DNA from: Candidatus Poribacteria bacterium
Lineage (GTDB): Bacteria > Poribacteria > WGA-4E > UBA9662
Reading direction: 5' to 3'
Length of the DNA: 44,764 nt
NCBI GenBank assembly: GCA_012963885.1
Contig: DTUY01000281.1
Span: 1 to 44,764 of the forward strand
Shown here: positions 25,455 to 35,125 of the stretch, one piece after another
How positions within the stretch are numbered: the stretch's first letter is position 1
Layout of the letters: each line of letters opens with the position of its first letter
Made by a program: the position numbers and the translations under genes
Notes under the pieces: generated by a model
The model's database searches: none
Told to the model about the DNA's origin: nothing
The model's input: the letters and a program-made list of their open reading frames with translations, nothing else

Positions 25455-26865
25455 TTAAAGGTAATGAGTTTCCATTTTTTGTATCTCTGTAATAGACTCA
25501 GCATCTAGCAATCCAAACTGATGTCCGCGCCAATCTTCGTATTGGACATCCACACGACCACTATCCAAAATACCAAAGCTGCCTTGGAAATTCCGCAACG
25601 CCCATCCCAACCTGATTTCTGCCAGTTTTGTAAACAGTCCTCCATCCATCTCAATACCATTTTATGCGGCGTTTTATTGTAGGCCCCATTCTCCCACCAT
25701 CACACCAACGTTCTGCAACTCAAGTTTCTGCCACGGGCGGATGAAGTCTTCTCACAGCCACGATTGATCATAAGAAGATTGCGTCTGAAGTTAGCATTGT
25801 GGGTCACACAGATCAATTTCTGCTTTTCACCCCAATTGCTTATAAAGCTAAGGATGTACTCTTGGTCTTCATCATCAATCCCCAATTCAATTAGATTGAT
25901 CCAATCTCCTTTGATGTTCTTCAGCACAATAGCCTGTGTTCCTGAAGGAATGGGTATTGTGTAATCACGGTTGAAGATATTCTGGTAAATCTGCCACTCT
26001 GGATTGTAGGCAACCTCCTCCCATTCTACTGGACACTTTACCGCCTCTCAACTGAAGTCTTATTTCTTGATCGAAACTACCTTCTAAGATCAAGGGGAGA
26101 TTGCAGTTCACGCTGATACGAACCGTATAGATATCCATTAGCCCTTAGTAGAGGCCATGTAGGTTCCGTCATCAGATTTGTTTCACTGACCCAGTTAGCT
26201 CGGTAGTGAGAGACATTTGATGGCGCATAGCCTCGTGTTGCTTAAGCAATATTTACGATATGAGTTCAATGCACGGTTTGCCCGCCCAATCCATCGACAA
26301 TAATCAACCAATCTGCATCTTCGGCTCGAATTGCTTCCACCATCTACTTCACTACCTGAGCGTAGGTCTTTCCGTCTACATGGCTGGGTTCATTAAAGAG
26401 GTTAAAACTCAACTATCGGTTGGGTATTCCCTCGTACCGACGGGCAAAGAACGTCCAGTGCATCGCGCATACCCTATCGCGTTTCAGCATCTGCCCACAG
26501 ATTCGTCTCCTCTTAAGGTTGATGAGACATGAATACCATACTGCTTTCCCCATTCAATGGCCTGATCAATTTCTGTAAACACACTTTCATCAAACTTGGT
26601 CCAATCATTGTCTTTAATCCAGACGCGATAGTCCATTGGTAAGCGAACAAAATTGAAACCTAGTTCGTCGATCAGTTGAAAATCTTCTTCAACAAATGGC
26701 CCATTCAACCAATCCTTTTAGATATTCTCTATATAGATTAAAACCACGCCACTTTGGCAACTGATTCGGTGCGACTACCAGTTCCTATTGATCTTGACTA
26801 ATTCCTTCAACTGCAATCGCATAGAAAGCAAAACATGCTGTCATTACTAACATGAATGATTTCAT
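25455..26865 (-). pseudogene. Decayed glycoside hydrolase family 5 (cellulase-type) gene
   Basis: Pieces of one GH5 enzyme can be read in order across several frames. They are a signal peptide from the ATG at 26865; 'LPKWRGFNL'; 'LIDELGFNFVRLPMDYR' near 26,640; the acid/base motif 'FNLFNEPS' near 26,390; the nucleophile motif 'GVMVGEWGPYN' near 25,690; and the C-terminal 'GWALRNFQGSFGILDSG' near 25,590. The reading is broken by a TAG at 26785-26787, a frameshift near 26,710, a short deletion after 'YGIHV', and further stops and shifts. Both catalytic motifs survive although the gene cannot be translated, so inactivation looks fairly recent. It lies among other glycan-related genes. Confidence 0.85.
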
Positions 26866-26980
26866 TCTGTTTTTTTGACCTAGCTAATGTAGGATAAAAT
26901 ACCAAAATGCTCTCAGTAAGTGAACTAATGGATAAAGATCAGTAACAAGAGGGTACTTAGTCTCAGATAATGTTACGACT

Positions 26981-27994
26981 CTATTTATCCTTTATGAATC
27001 GAAGAGGGCGCTTCACAAACTGTCTTTTCCAGTCATTCTTATCCGGCCAGTAGGCATAATAAAGAAACGCATGACGGGCTGCGACTGTGTCAGTGACTCC
27101 AATAATAGTTGCATACCATGTCTTCTCATTTGACCTATTGGAGACAAGAAGCCTCGGAACTTCCCACTCTGTCATATTTTGGCTTGAAGAATAAACGATG
27201 TCGCCTTGCCAAGAGTGCCATACCATCAGCCACCTTTTCAAATACGTATTGAAATGGACAGATGGATTTCCACCTGGGTGACTCTTCAGACCTTCAATAG
27301 GACTCTCTTTTCCTCCCAATCCAGGTTCAGTGAACCCTCCTTGATAGTATTTGAACCAACTCCCCGGGAGGGCTCTGAAGTCACTAGATATCGCCATGTA
27401 AAGAAAGTGCTCTTGATAGTAACAAACCCATTGAGAGTTCAGGTTGTCATATACTACACAGAAATCTCCGCTTCCTCCCCACATCGGTGTGGACGGCTTT
27501 TCTTTGGGAGATGCAATAATCTGTCCTGCCTTAGTCCACGAAATTCCATCATTCGTGGATTCGCATATTGCTATTGACTTCCATGCTACCTTATCAGGAT
27601 TTCGGTGTCCCCATTCATGGTCTTCTGCATGATAAAATCCAAGCAGGTTTTGCTCCGAGAAACGATGCACGGACATCAACCACGCTCCCCCATTATCAAA
27701 GGATGTCCCTTCTCCCTTGGACAAAACTGGTTTAGTGGGATTCAATTCCATTGACTCTAGAGATCTACCAACAGTCCTATAGCTAGATGATCCTGCCCAG
27801 TACATCTGCAGAACATCCCCATTTTTTAAAATAGTAATATGACCATCTGGAAACCACGGGTACACAGGTACTCCTGATTCCATACCTTGGACAACCTCAG
27901 AGTCACCCAACTCGATCCTGAAACCTTCAGCGTGTACAAGATTGCTTACATATACCAGAACACTCACATGAAAAATCATCAATCGCTTCAGCAT
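26981..27994 (-). CDS. Secreted GH43/GH32-like five-bladed propeller protein
   Basis: This 337-residue protein has a signal peptide ending 'LVHA' (22) and a sequence of blades with patterns such as 'DVLQMYWAG', 'NDGISWTKAGQI', 'WVCYYQEH', 'KRWLMVWHSW' and 'IVYSSSQNMTEWEVPR'. These resemble five-bladed glycosidase propellers (GH43, GH32, GH117 or DUF4185 types). I could not assign the catalytic acid residues with confidence, so enzymatic activity is not proven. It lies next to the GH5 pseudogene and two sialidase-like genes. I chose the ATG at 27994 because it starts the signal peptide. Confidence 0.6.
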   Translation of the reverse strand: MLKRLMIFHVSVLVYVSNLVHAEGFRIELGDSEVVQGMESGVPVYPWFPDGHITILKNGDVLQMYWAGSSSYRTVGRSLESMELNPTKPVLSKGEGTSFDNGGAWLMSVHRFSEQNLLGFYHAEDHEWGHRNPDKVAWKSIAICESTNDGISWTKAGQIIASPKEKPSTPMWGGSGDFCVVYDNLNSQWVCYYQEHFLYMAISSDFRALPGSWFKYYQGGFTEPGLGGKESPIEGLKSHPGGNPSVHFNTYLKRWLMVWHSWQGDIVYSSSQNMTEWEVPRLLVSNRSNEKTWYATIIGVTDTVAARHAFLYYAYWPDKNDWKRQFVKRPLRFIKDK

Positions 27995-28461
27995 CGTTTC
28001 AAGCTACACCACAGGAGTTAACATCATCTAATCTGAAGATAAAAACATCAAGCATTTAAAAAATTATGGTAATTGGTGATCCAGAAATCAGATCTAGCTG
28101 GATTATCTTATCACAGTTAGGCTAGATTTCAAATACGCGGTGTCCAGTCTCCTAACCAACACTACAACTCAAGCATAACCTAATAAATCATAACAATCAC
28201 ACTACAGGAAAAGACCTGGTGTCTTAATCCTGCTTCCGCCATAGATCTCTTTACTCTAAAAATCCAACTGTGCTAGAATGCTTCAAGCCAGCTTTTTCTG
28301 ATTACAATTTTCAGCTAAAGTTAAATTGGACATTGATTGAATTAGGCAAGGGAGCTTATTCCTGTGTTTGATAACCCTCGATCTAGAATGTAAGTGCGAG
28401 ATTGCATCGAGAACACAATAAAGGGGAACAATCCAAGTATCAGAACACTTGGACATGACAC
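27995..28461. other. Divergent intergenic region, no gene
   Basis: This 467-bp gap separates two divergently transcribed genes, so it should carry promoters for both, but no convincing -35/-10 pair was found. A small stem-loop (28433-28438 with 28447-28452, 6 bp, 8-nt loop) lies just before the sialidase-like start codon. Confidence 0.4.
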
Positions 28462-29556
28462 ATGCAAACAATAGAAACACCGTGGACACCAACTGAATCG
28501 CAAATTGTCTATCGAGTACAGCCAGATGAGCATGTCGCGCAACCATGCATCGTGCGTCTGCTTGATGGCAGCCTTATTATACTGGTGCAGCAAACAGGTA
28601 GTGGACCAATTTTCATTCGGTCCGCCGATGGCGGGAAAACTTGGTCTAAACCTTACCATGGCATATTACCAGACGGGGTAGGAGTAAGTACCCTCGGTGT
28701 TGGCCACGATGGTCGGCTGATAACAGTGCTGGAACAGGCCAGCGAGAATTTGGGAACGTCTGCCGTGAAGAAACATACGGTGGGGTTACCGGATGGTCGA
28801 GAATGTCTTACCTATAAGGGCTATCGTTACAGTGGTACTCTACGTTTGGCATATAGTAGCAATCAGGGAGAGACTTGGACGATGGGGAATTCGGTTGACT
28901 TCTCACCAATGGTTGCGGCATGGGCATGGGTTGGCGGACGAATATTGGAGCTCAGTGATGGGACGCTAGTAATTCCAGTGGCCGGCTATCTCTCCGATCA
29001 GGACATGGACGGTATCTGGCTGAGTACTGGGGTTGTCTTGAGCGAGGATGATGGAACTACTTGGGATTTATCGGTTATCGGTCGTGGCAGTTCTAGCGAC
29101 TGGGTAATTTTCAGCGAGCCAGCGGTGGCCAAACTGGAAGGTGATATGCTAGTAGTACTGATGCGTACTGAAGATCGGGTAACCAAACGCAATTCCACTG
29201 ACTCACAAGGCAATAGACACGGTTTGCATCAAGCGAGAAGCAACGATGGCGGCAAGACTTGGTCATCTCCTGTCAAGACACTGAAAGGAACGCACTGTTC
29301 GTTAATCCAACTTCTCGACGGAGTACTGCTCTGCGGATGTCACCGGCCTCCTCGTCTGGCCTTAAGTGCCGATGGAGGTGAAAATTGGTACGCCAACATG
29401 CTTTGGTCAACCGAAGATCCATCAGGAAACTGGGGCTGGTACACATCGGTAGAGATGGTGGATGAGACCACTGCTGTAGCTGTCATCAAACAGTATCCGG
29501 CCAAAAACATCGTCAGTATCTGTCATCTACATTGCCAACCTGAAAAAGCCATTTAA
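28462..29556 (+). CDS. Sialidase-like BNR beta-propeller protein without signal peptide
   Basis: This 364-residue protein has five Asp-box motifs ('SADGGKTW', 'SSNQGETW', 'SEDDGTTW', 'SNDGGKTW', 'SADGGENW') and the overall plan of exo-sialidase (GH33-like) six-bladed propellers. There is no signal peptide, so it should be cytoplasmic. At the N-terminal site where sialidases have the Arg of the 'RIP' motif, this copy reads 'HVAQP' (24-28). It therefore lacks one arginine that normally holds the sialate carboxylate, so it may act on another sugar. It is followed 18 bp later by a close paralogue that is exported. Confidence 0.75.
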   Translation: MQTIETPWTPTESQIVYRVQPDEHVAQPCIVRLLDGSLIILVQQTGSGPIFIRSADGGKTWSKPYHGILPDGVGVSTLGVGHDGRLITVLEQASENLGTSAVKKHTVGLPDGRECLTYKGYRYSGTLRLAYSSNQGETWTMGNSVDFSPMVAAWAWVGGRILELSDGTLVIPVAGYLSDQDMDGIWLSTGVVLSEDDGTTWDLSVIGRGSSSDWVIFSEPAVAKLEGDMLVVLMRTEDRVTKRNSTDSQGNRHGLHQARSNDGGKTWSSPVKTLKGTHCSLIQLLDGVLLCGCHRPPRLALSADGGENWYANMLWSTEDPSGNWGWYTSVEMVDETTAVAVIKQYPAKNIVSICHLHCQPEKAI

Positions 29557-29573
29557 GAAGAGGAGGGAGATTA

Positions 29574-30692
29574 ATGTTGAATATACTCAAACCAACCACC
29601 AAAATCCTGATAATTCTTGCGGCCCTTATCCTCACCAGTGAGTACTTCGGATCGGTTGCATTGGCGGAAGGAGGAGAAGACTACCGTATATTTCTGCGAT
29701 ACATTGACTCCACGGTGACAGAGGTAGCATGGGAACCTACCGAATCACGAATTATCTACAAGGGAAGACCCGCAACCCATGAAGAACGGTATCGTGTAAT
29801 TCCATGCGTGGTACGTATGCCGGATGGGACCATCATTGTCTTGGTAGAGCCAGGTGGCAACAAGCCCATCTTTATTCGCTCCACGGATGGTGCGAAAACC
29901 TGGTCTGAACCTTACCAGGGTTCATTGTTGGAAGGTGTTAAAACGGTAAGCACTCTTGGCGTGCGTCGCGATGGTCGTCTGATGGGAGTCTCTGAAAAGC
30001 CTATGCGATTGATCTACAGTAGTGATCAAGGCAAAACCTGGGAAATGGACTGCGAAATTGATCACTCGCCCATGAATTCTGCCTGGGTGTGGACAGGCGG
30101 GCGGATGTTGGAACTGGATGATGGGACGTTGGTAGTTCCGGTAGCCGGTTATCTCCAGACAGGCTGGCTAAGTTCGGGTGTACTACTCAGCAGTGATGAT
30201 GGAGCCAACTGGAGTTTTTCAATCATCGGCTGCGGCAATCCCAGCAACATGATGATTTTTAGTGAACCGGCAATAGCTAAGATGGATGATGGAGGATTGG
30301 TGGCGTTAATGCGCACTGAGGATCGAGTATCAGAGATAGTCCCCGGCGAACCGCGAGGTGAGAGAACTGGTTTGTGTCGAGCCAATAGTTGGGATGGCGG
30401 CAAGACTTGGTCCAGTCCGGTTGAGACCTTAACCGGGTCGCATTGCTCGGTCGTTCAACTTCCTGGTGGAATCCTGCTCTGTGGATACCATCGTGCGCCT
30501 CGTTTAGCCTTGAGCAGCGATAACGGCAGGAGTTGGTATGCCAACATGCTTTGGATGACCGAAAAGCCCAGAACTGACTGGGGTTGGTACACTTCGGTAG
30601 AGGTCGTAGACCAAACCACTGCTTTGGCCTTGATCAAGGAGATGCAAACACCCAATACCATTCAGGCTTGCCTGTTATACCGTCGGCCTTAG
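29574..30692 (+). CDS. Exported sialidase-like BNR beta-propeller protein
   Basis: A 372-residue paralogue of the preceding gene with a clear signal peptide (cleavage near 'VALA', residue 31) and five Asp boxes ('STDGAKTW', 'SSDQGKTW', 'SSDDGANW', 'SWDGGKTW', 'SSDNGRSW'). It keeps 'YRVIP' (73-77), close to the RIP motif of GH33 sialidases, including the arginine missing in the cytoplasmic copy. The ribosome binding site 'gaggaggga' is strong. The pair looks like a tandem duplication after which the copies took different cellular locations. True sialidase activity remains to be shown; other GH families use the same fold. Confidence 0.78.
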   Translation: MLNILKPTTKILIILAALILTSEYFGSVALAEGGEDYRIFLRYIDSTVTEVAWEPTESRIIYKGRPATHEERYRVIPCVVRMPDGTIIVLVEPGGNKPIFIRSTDGAKTWSEPYQGSLLEGVKTVSTLGVRRDGRLMGVSEKPMRLIYSSDQGKTWEMDCEIDHSPMNSAWVWTGGRMLELDDGTLVVPVAGYLQTGWLSSGVLLSSDDGANWSFSIIGCGNPSNMMIFSEPAIAKMDDGGLVALMRTEDRVSEIVPGEPRGERTGLCRANSWDGGKTWSSPVETLTGSHCSVVQLPGGILLCGYHRAPRLALSSDNGRSWYANMLWMTEKPRTDWGWYTSVEVVDQTTALALIKEMQTPNTIQACLLYRRP

Positions 30693-30728
30693 AAACCCAC
30701 TTTGAGAGATTGTGCCTGGTAGCGGCCT

Positions 30729-30779
30729 GTCGTCACTATCAGTCAAATTAATCTTTGTGCTAGATTACACAGTGACGAC
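30729..30779 (+). terminator. Two-level stem-loop after the sialidase-like pair
   Basis: The outer arms 'gtcgtcact' (30729-30737) and 'agtgacgac' (30771-30779) pair over 9 bp. Inside, 'aatct' (30750-30754) and 'agatt' (30762-30766) close a 7-nt loop. It lies 37 bp past the stop codon. No T-tract follows, so it may stabilise the 3' end or be a site rather than an intrinsic terminator. Confidence 0.4.
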
Positions 30780-30935
30780 GGTAATCAGACGGCAATACTA
30801 AAGTAGAGATAGGGTGAGTTGGTGCTAGTATGAATCTCTCGGATTTATTCGTAGTGAGGAGATCAATATCGTAAACCCGTCTATTCCCACCTATAACCAC
30901 AGTCAAGACCAATAGTAGACATAAAGGAAATATCA

Positions 30936-32261
30936 ATGAAAAACACGGTAACGAGAGATATCTTACTAGAGGAACGTTATCGTACTGGAAGTCCACGTTC
31001 AAAAGAACTATTCGAGCGTGCCTGCAAAACTATGCCGGGTGGAGTCAAAGGAGCCTACTTTCACCGGCCATATCCCCTAACAATGAACCGAGGTGATAGG
31101 TGTTACTTGTACGATGTCGAAGAACGTCAGTTTACAGATTTTGCCAACCATCACAGCGCAATGATTCTGGGACATAATCACCCAGCAGTCATAGAAGTGA
31201 TTCAGGAACAATTGGCAAATGGCATTGCACTGGGGGCGTCCACAGGTATCGAAACAGAATTATCCGAGGAGATGTGCTGCCGTATATCTTCAGTGAATCG
31301 AATACGCTTTTGCAACTCCGGGACCGAGGCAACGCTACACGCTATACGGTTGGCACGAGGTTTCAGTGGACGAACCAAAATTGCCAAATTTGAGGGAGGA
31401 TATCATGGTAGTCATGACGTTGTCGAAGTCAGTGTCTCCCCTCCTTTGGAAAAAGCAGGAACTGAAACTATGCCTAACGGCGTTCCGACAGCCGGAGGCA
31501 TGTCCCCATATGCGACCGAAGAAGTCGTTGTTCTTCCTTACAACGATGAAGTTTCTGTTGAAAAGCTCATAACCCAACATCGTCGTGAGTTAGCTTGTGT
31601 CATTTTTGATCCCAAAACCGGTGTACTGCCGCAACGTAAAGAATTCGTTCAGTTCGTTCGAGAGATCACACGGGAGAACCGCGTGCTGCTTATTTTCGAT
31701 GAAATTGTCGGCTTTCGGGTGGGCCAGGGAGGATTACAGGAGTACTATGGTATTCTACCAGATCTAACGACATACGGTAAAATCATCGGTGGTGGTTTCC
31801 CTGTCGGAGCGTTTGGAGGAAGGGCAGACATCATGGATCTACTAGACAATACTTGCGGAAACACAGGCTTTTCCCAGAGCGGCACATTCAGTGGCCATCC
31901 GGTTACCATGGCGGCAGGATTAGCGACATTGAAACAATTGACACCCGAAGCGTTTGCACACCTGAATGAGTTAGGCGACCGGCTTTGCAACGGATTGAAT
32001 GACCTTTTTTTCTGTAAAAACGTATCAGCACAGGCCGTCAACATCGGGTCAGTCTTCAGCATTCATCTTACCGGCGAAGCCCTGATGAACTACCGTAGTC
32101 TCGCACGTACAGACAAAGAAATGACACATCGACTCTTCCTTGCCCTGTTGGAGCAAGGTTATTTCCTCAGTCATGGATTGTCAATGAACGCAATCTCTTT
32201 ACCGATGGAGCCCATACATATTGACGGTTTGATAGAGGCAGTGGAAAAGGCTATAGGCTAA
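30936..32261 (+). CDS. Class III aminotransferase, glutamate-1-semialdehyde aminomutase-like
   Basis: This 441-residue PLP enzyme looks most like the HemL subgroup: 'MPGGVKGAY' near the start, 'NSGTEATLHAIRLAR' (127-141), 'GGYHGSHD' (154-161), Asp255 in 'IFDEIVGFR' and the Schiff-base lysine Lys282 in 'TYGKIIGGGFPVGAFGG'. The usual 'EP' segment in the middle domain reads 'FDPKTGV', and no tetrapyrrole gene is near, so it is probably a HemL-like aminotransferase of another pathway. It has a good ribosome binding site ('aaagga'). A Gfo/Idh/MocA oxidoreductase gene follows 252 bp later, repeating the pairing seen at 11.5-14.1 kb. Confidence 0.88.
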   Translation: MKNTVTRDILLEERYRTGSPRSKELFERACKTMPGGVKGAYFHRPYPLTMNRGDRCYLYDVEERQFTDFANHHSAMILGHNHPAVIEVIQEQLANGIALGASTGIETELSEEMCCRISSVNRIRFCNSGTEATLHAIRLARGFSGRTKIAKFEGGYHGSHDVVEVSVSPPLEKAGTETMPNGVPTAGGMSPYATEEVVVLPYNDEVSVEKLITQHRRELACVIFDPKTGVLPQRKEFVQFVREITRENRVLLIFDEIVGFRVGQGGLQEYYGILPDLTTYGKIIGGGFPVGAFGGRADIMDLLDNTCGNTGFSQSGTFSGHPVTMAAGLATLKQLTPEAFAHLNELGDRLCNGLNDLFFCKNVSAQAVNIGSVFSIHLTGEALMNYRSLARTDKEMTHRLFLALLEQGYFLSHGLSMNAISLPMEPIHIDGLIEAVEKAIG

Positions 32262-32340
32262 AGAAGGTTGGAGATGAGCAAACACGCCATCATCCACAAC
32301 ATTTAAGGAAAAGAAAACAGGTCTCAGGCACCTTTTAATG

Positions 32341-32369
32341 TTTACCAGTTAACTCTGTTCTGTTATAAT
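32341..32369 (+). promoter_or_regulatory. Putative promoter for the downstream oxidoreductase
   Basis: TTTACC (32341-32346) and a perfect TATAAT (32364-32369) have a 17-bp spacer. The downstream ATG is at 32514. This suggests the oxidoreductase gene has its own promoter rather than depending only on the aminotransferase gene. Confidence 0.4.
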
Positions 32370-32513
32370 GCTGAAGAGTAAAAAAGCGGTATTAACTTTC
32401 TTGAAGTGCTTAGGATTGCAGATGTTACCTCAAGAAGAATTTAAGTTAGGTTAAAAGAATAGATTGGCTCATCAAAGGAAAGATCAAGGTATATAATTTA
32501 GGGAGACTCTATC

Positions 32514-33554
32514 ATGTATAAATCTGCGTTCTTAGGTTGTGGTGGGCGAGCGCGTGGGCACGCCCAAGCATATCAACATGTGGAAGGGAGCGAAATTGTT
32601 GCCATATGCGACATGAATGAACAACTTCTCAACGCTTTTGGAGATGACTTTGGCATCTTAAAACGCTACACAGATCTTCATCAGATGCTGGAGCAAGAAA
32701 GTCCCGATTTATTGCATATTGTCACAGCACCCACATTGCGAGGAACAAGTCAACTGATCCGCCATTCGTTGATGCAAGTTGCATCGGACCATGAAGTACC
32801 TGCTGCTATTGTGGAGAAACCAATTGCGGTAGCAGCAGAAGATTGGAAGCAGTTAGCAGAATTATGTCAGAACACCAAGACAAAATTCTGTGTGAACACG
32901 CAACTTAACTTCCATCCGCGAAATTTGGAACTCAAACGTGATATAACCGCCGGAAGGATTGGTGACATTAAGTTTATTGATGCCAGTGCTCGTTCGACAC
33001 CAATAGATCAAGGGCCGCACGTCCTTCAACTTGTGTCTTCATACATCGACAATTCGCAGCCTGTCAAAGTTTTTGGTCAAGTTGCAGATGGAAGCCTGCT
33101 GGATTCTCTTCAGCCGTCTCCGAGTCACGCAACGGCATCGATAACTTATGCCAATGGCATACGCGGCCTTGTTACCTTTGGAACCGAGGGTGCACCAGCA
33201 ATTAGTGATAATTCAGGAGCACATCGACACAAACGGATTGCTGTTTTGGGCACCCATGGTTTCATTCACTGGAACATGGATGGTTGGGAACGTAACACAC
33301 CAGAGAACGGGTATGAGAGCGGTTCCCACAGTTACGGCGAACAAGATATTTTAGGTCAAGCAGGACTTACCGAAGCAGTTTTTGATTGGCTTGATGATGA
33401 TCAAAATGTGCATCCAACCCATCTGGCCCAATCACTGGCAGAATTTAATCTGCTGATGGGAATATATCAGAGTGCTCTAACATACGCACCTGTTGAACTT
33501 CCGTTTGATCCGCCAGACGGGTTAATCGACTCGATGAAAGAGATCCTGCTTTGA
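32514..33554 (+). CDS. Gfo/Idh/MocA family oxidoreductase
   Basis: This 346-residue NAD(P)-dependent dehydrogenase has the Rossmann motif 'GCGGRARG' (8-15) and the family signature Glu101-Lys102-Pro103 ('IVEKPIAV'). The C-terminal domain includes 'QGPHVLQLVSSYI' in the position where the substrate-binding His region lies. The start is supported by 'gggaga' upstream. It is a single complete domain and lacks a signal peptide, so it acts in the cytoplasm on an unknown sugar, cyclitol or their derivative. Confidence 0.88.
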   Translation: MYKSAFLGCGGRARGHAQAYQHVEGSEIVAICDMNEQLLNAFGDDFGILKRYTDLHQMLEQESPDLLHIVTAPTLRGTSQLIRHSLMQVASDHEVPAAIVEKPIAVAAEDWKQLAELCQNTKTKFCVNTQLNFHPRNLELKRDITAGRIGDIKFIDASARSTPIDQGPHVLQLVSSYIDNSQPVKVFGQVADGSLLDSLQPSPSHATASITYANGIRGLVTFGTEGAPAISDNSGAHRHKRIAVLGTHGFIHWNMDGWERNTPENGYESGSHSYGEQDILGQAGLTEAVFDWLDDDQNVHPTHLAQSLAEFNLLMGIYQSALTYAPVELPFDPPDGLIDSMKEILL

Positions 33555-33664
33555 CGTATTGAAAGTCAGCGCCGAAACGAGGCTGATTGAATTGAACTGA
33601 AGTACAACATGGGCAACGAAGAACAACTCACCCGAGTCATCCTTTCCAAAACAATCTACGAATT

Positions 33665-35125
33665 ATGAGTACAATTGACCAACCATTACAACCCAAACCA
33701 CCGCTTTGGCTGGTGATGCTGACGACTGCTATGGCCGGTGGTATGGGATGGGGCATTCGCGGCCAATACGGTCATGAGACCGGTGCCATGATCGCCGGTG
33801 TGTTGGTGAGCCTAAATCTGGTGTTTCTCTTTTGCCCGGGTAACACGTCTATCCACGTGATTCGAGCTGCCGCACTGGGAACGATCGCTATGGGCTTTGG
33901 GGGTTCGATGACTTACGGCCAGACAGTCGGCTTGACCCATGATACGCCGCTGGTTGGGAACTGGGCTTCCCTTCGTTGGGGGATGCTTGGCCTCGCCATC
34001 AAAGGCGGTGTGTGGATCGGCTTTTCTGGATTTTTCCTAGGCTTAGGCTTAAGCGGTAAACGGTATCGCCCCTTCGAGATGTTCCTGTTAGTCATCGGTA
34101 TGCTGACTGCCGTTGTAGCGGGATGGTGGCTGTTCAACTCACCACATAACCCAGAAAACAAGCGCCTGCCACTACTGTACTTTTCCGACCATTGGCACTG
34201 GGAGCCCGGCGTTGAATTAAAGCACCGACCCGAAATATGGGGAGGCCTATGGTGTGCGTTGGTCACGGGTGTCCTATACGCCGCATTAGCAAAAAAGGAT
34301 TCTCTTGCAAGAAACCTGGCGTTGTGGGGGATGCTCGGCGGGGCATTGGGTTTTCCTCTTGGCCAAGCATTTCAGGCCACTAATGCATGGAACCCTGACT
34401 TCTTCCGCGAGAGCTTCATCGGATCGTTCACCCGGTATTTCAACTGGTGGAACATAATGGAGACCACTTTTGGTACAGTGATGGGGGCTGTGCTTGGCCT
34501 CGGACTGTGGCTGAATCGAAGCCGAATTGGCGTTTCGTCCGAGCCGGATGCCAGTCCCCTACCCAGCTGGCTGATAGGCGGGTTGCTGGGTCTTCATCTA
34601 TTCCTGCTGGTGTTGGTGGACTTTAGCAAATTCTCTTGGATCGACGGCGTGTACGACCTTGGTTTAATGATGGGTCTCATCCCGTTAGTAGCCTGTGTGC
34701 GGGGTCGCTGGTGGCCGTACCTACAACTGCTACCAATCACACTACTCCCCATTGCCGGCAAGACACTGCGCATGTTGGTTTACTCGGTGGGAAACCCTAT
34801 CAACCTCAGCGTGGGTTGGCTGGCCTATTTCATCCTACCGATGCTGTTGGCCACGACCCTCGCTGTTGGGTTTGCGCGTAAAGCAAAACCGGATGGAGAG
34901 CATCCTGCTTTCATCCGCAGTGCGCTCATATTCTGCACGTGGGCTTACTTTGGGCTGAACTTCGCCTTCTTCGGTTTTCCCTTACCGTGGGAGGGTTGGA
35001 CAGGGCGAACACCTAACGCGGTTCTGTTTTTCATCTCCGCAATGGGACTTACTTTGACCGCCTTGTTCTTCGATCCTGTTGAACGACGTTGGTACTATAA
35101 GGCATGGAAAAAGGACTGGTGTTGA
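33665..35125 (+). CDS. Polytopic membrane protein of unknown function
   Basis: This 486-residue protein has about a dozen hydrophobic segments and no family I can name with certainty. Notable features are the opening 'MAGGMGWGIRGQYGHETGAM', 'GTIAMGFGGSMTYGQT' and repeated glycine-rich helices, which suggest a transporter-like fold. The DNA is clearly richer in G and C than the surrounding genes (one 60-base line I counted is 60 percent, against about 42 percent in a line from rho), which suggests a different origin or strong codon bias. The start has no clear ribosome binding site. It is 110 bp behind the oxidoreductase gene. Confidence 0.7.
   Translation: MSTIDQPLQPKPPLWLVMLTTAMAGGMGWGIRGQYGHETGAMIAGVLVSLNLVFLFCPGNTSIHVIRAAALGTIAMGFGGSMTYGQTVGLTHDTPLVGNWASLRWGMLGLAIKGGVWIGFSGFFLGLGLSGKRYRPFEMFLLVIGMLTAVVAGWWLFNSPHNPENKRLPLLYFSDHWHWEPGVELKHRPEIWGGLWCALVTGVLYAALAKKDSLARNLALWGMLGGALGFPLGQAFQATNAWNPDFFRESFIGSFTRYFNWWNIMETTFGTVMGAVLGLGLWLNRSRIGVSSEPDASPLPSWLIGGLLGLHLFLLVLVDFSKFSWIDGVYDLGLMMGLIPLVACVRGRWWPYLQLLPITLLPIAGKTLRMLVYSVGNPINLSVGWLAYFILPMLLATTLAVGFARKAKPDGEHPAFIRSALIFCTWAYFGLNFAFFGFPLPWEGWTGRTPNAVLFFISAMGLTLTALFFDPVERRWYYKAWKKDWC

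Noticed and set aside
26260-26532. 90-residue plus-strand ORF within the GH5 remnant
   Set aside because: It is the antisense shadow of the readable GH5 fragments on the minus strand.
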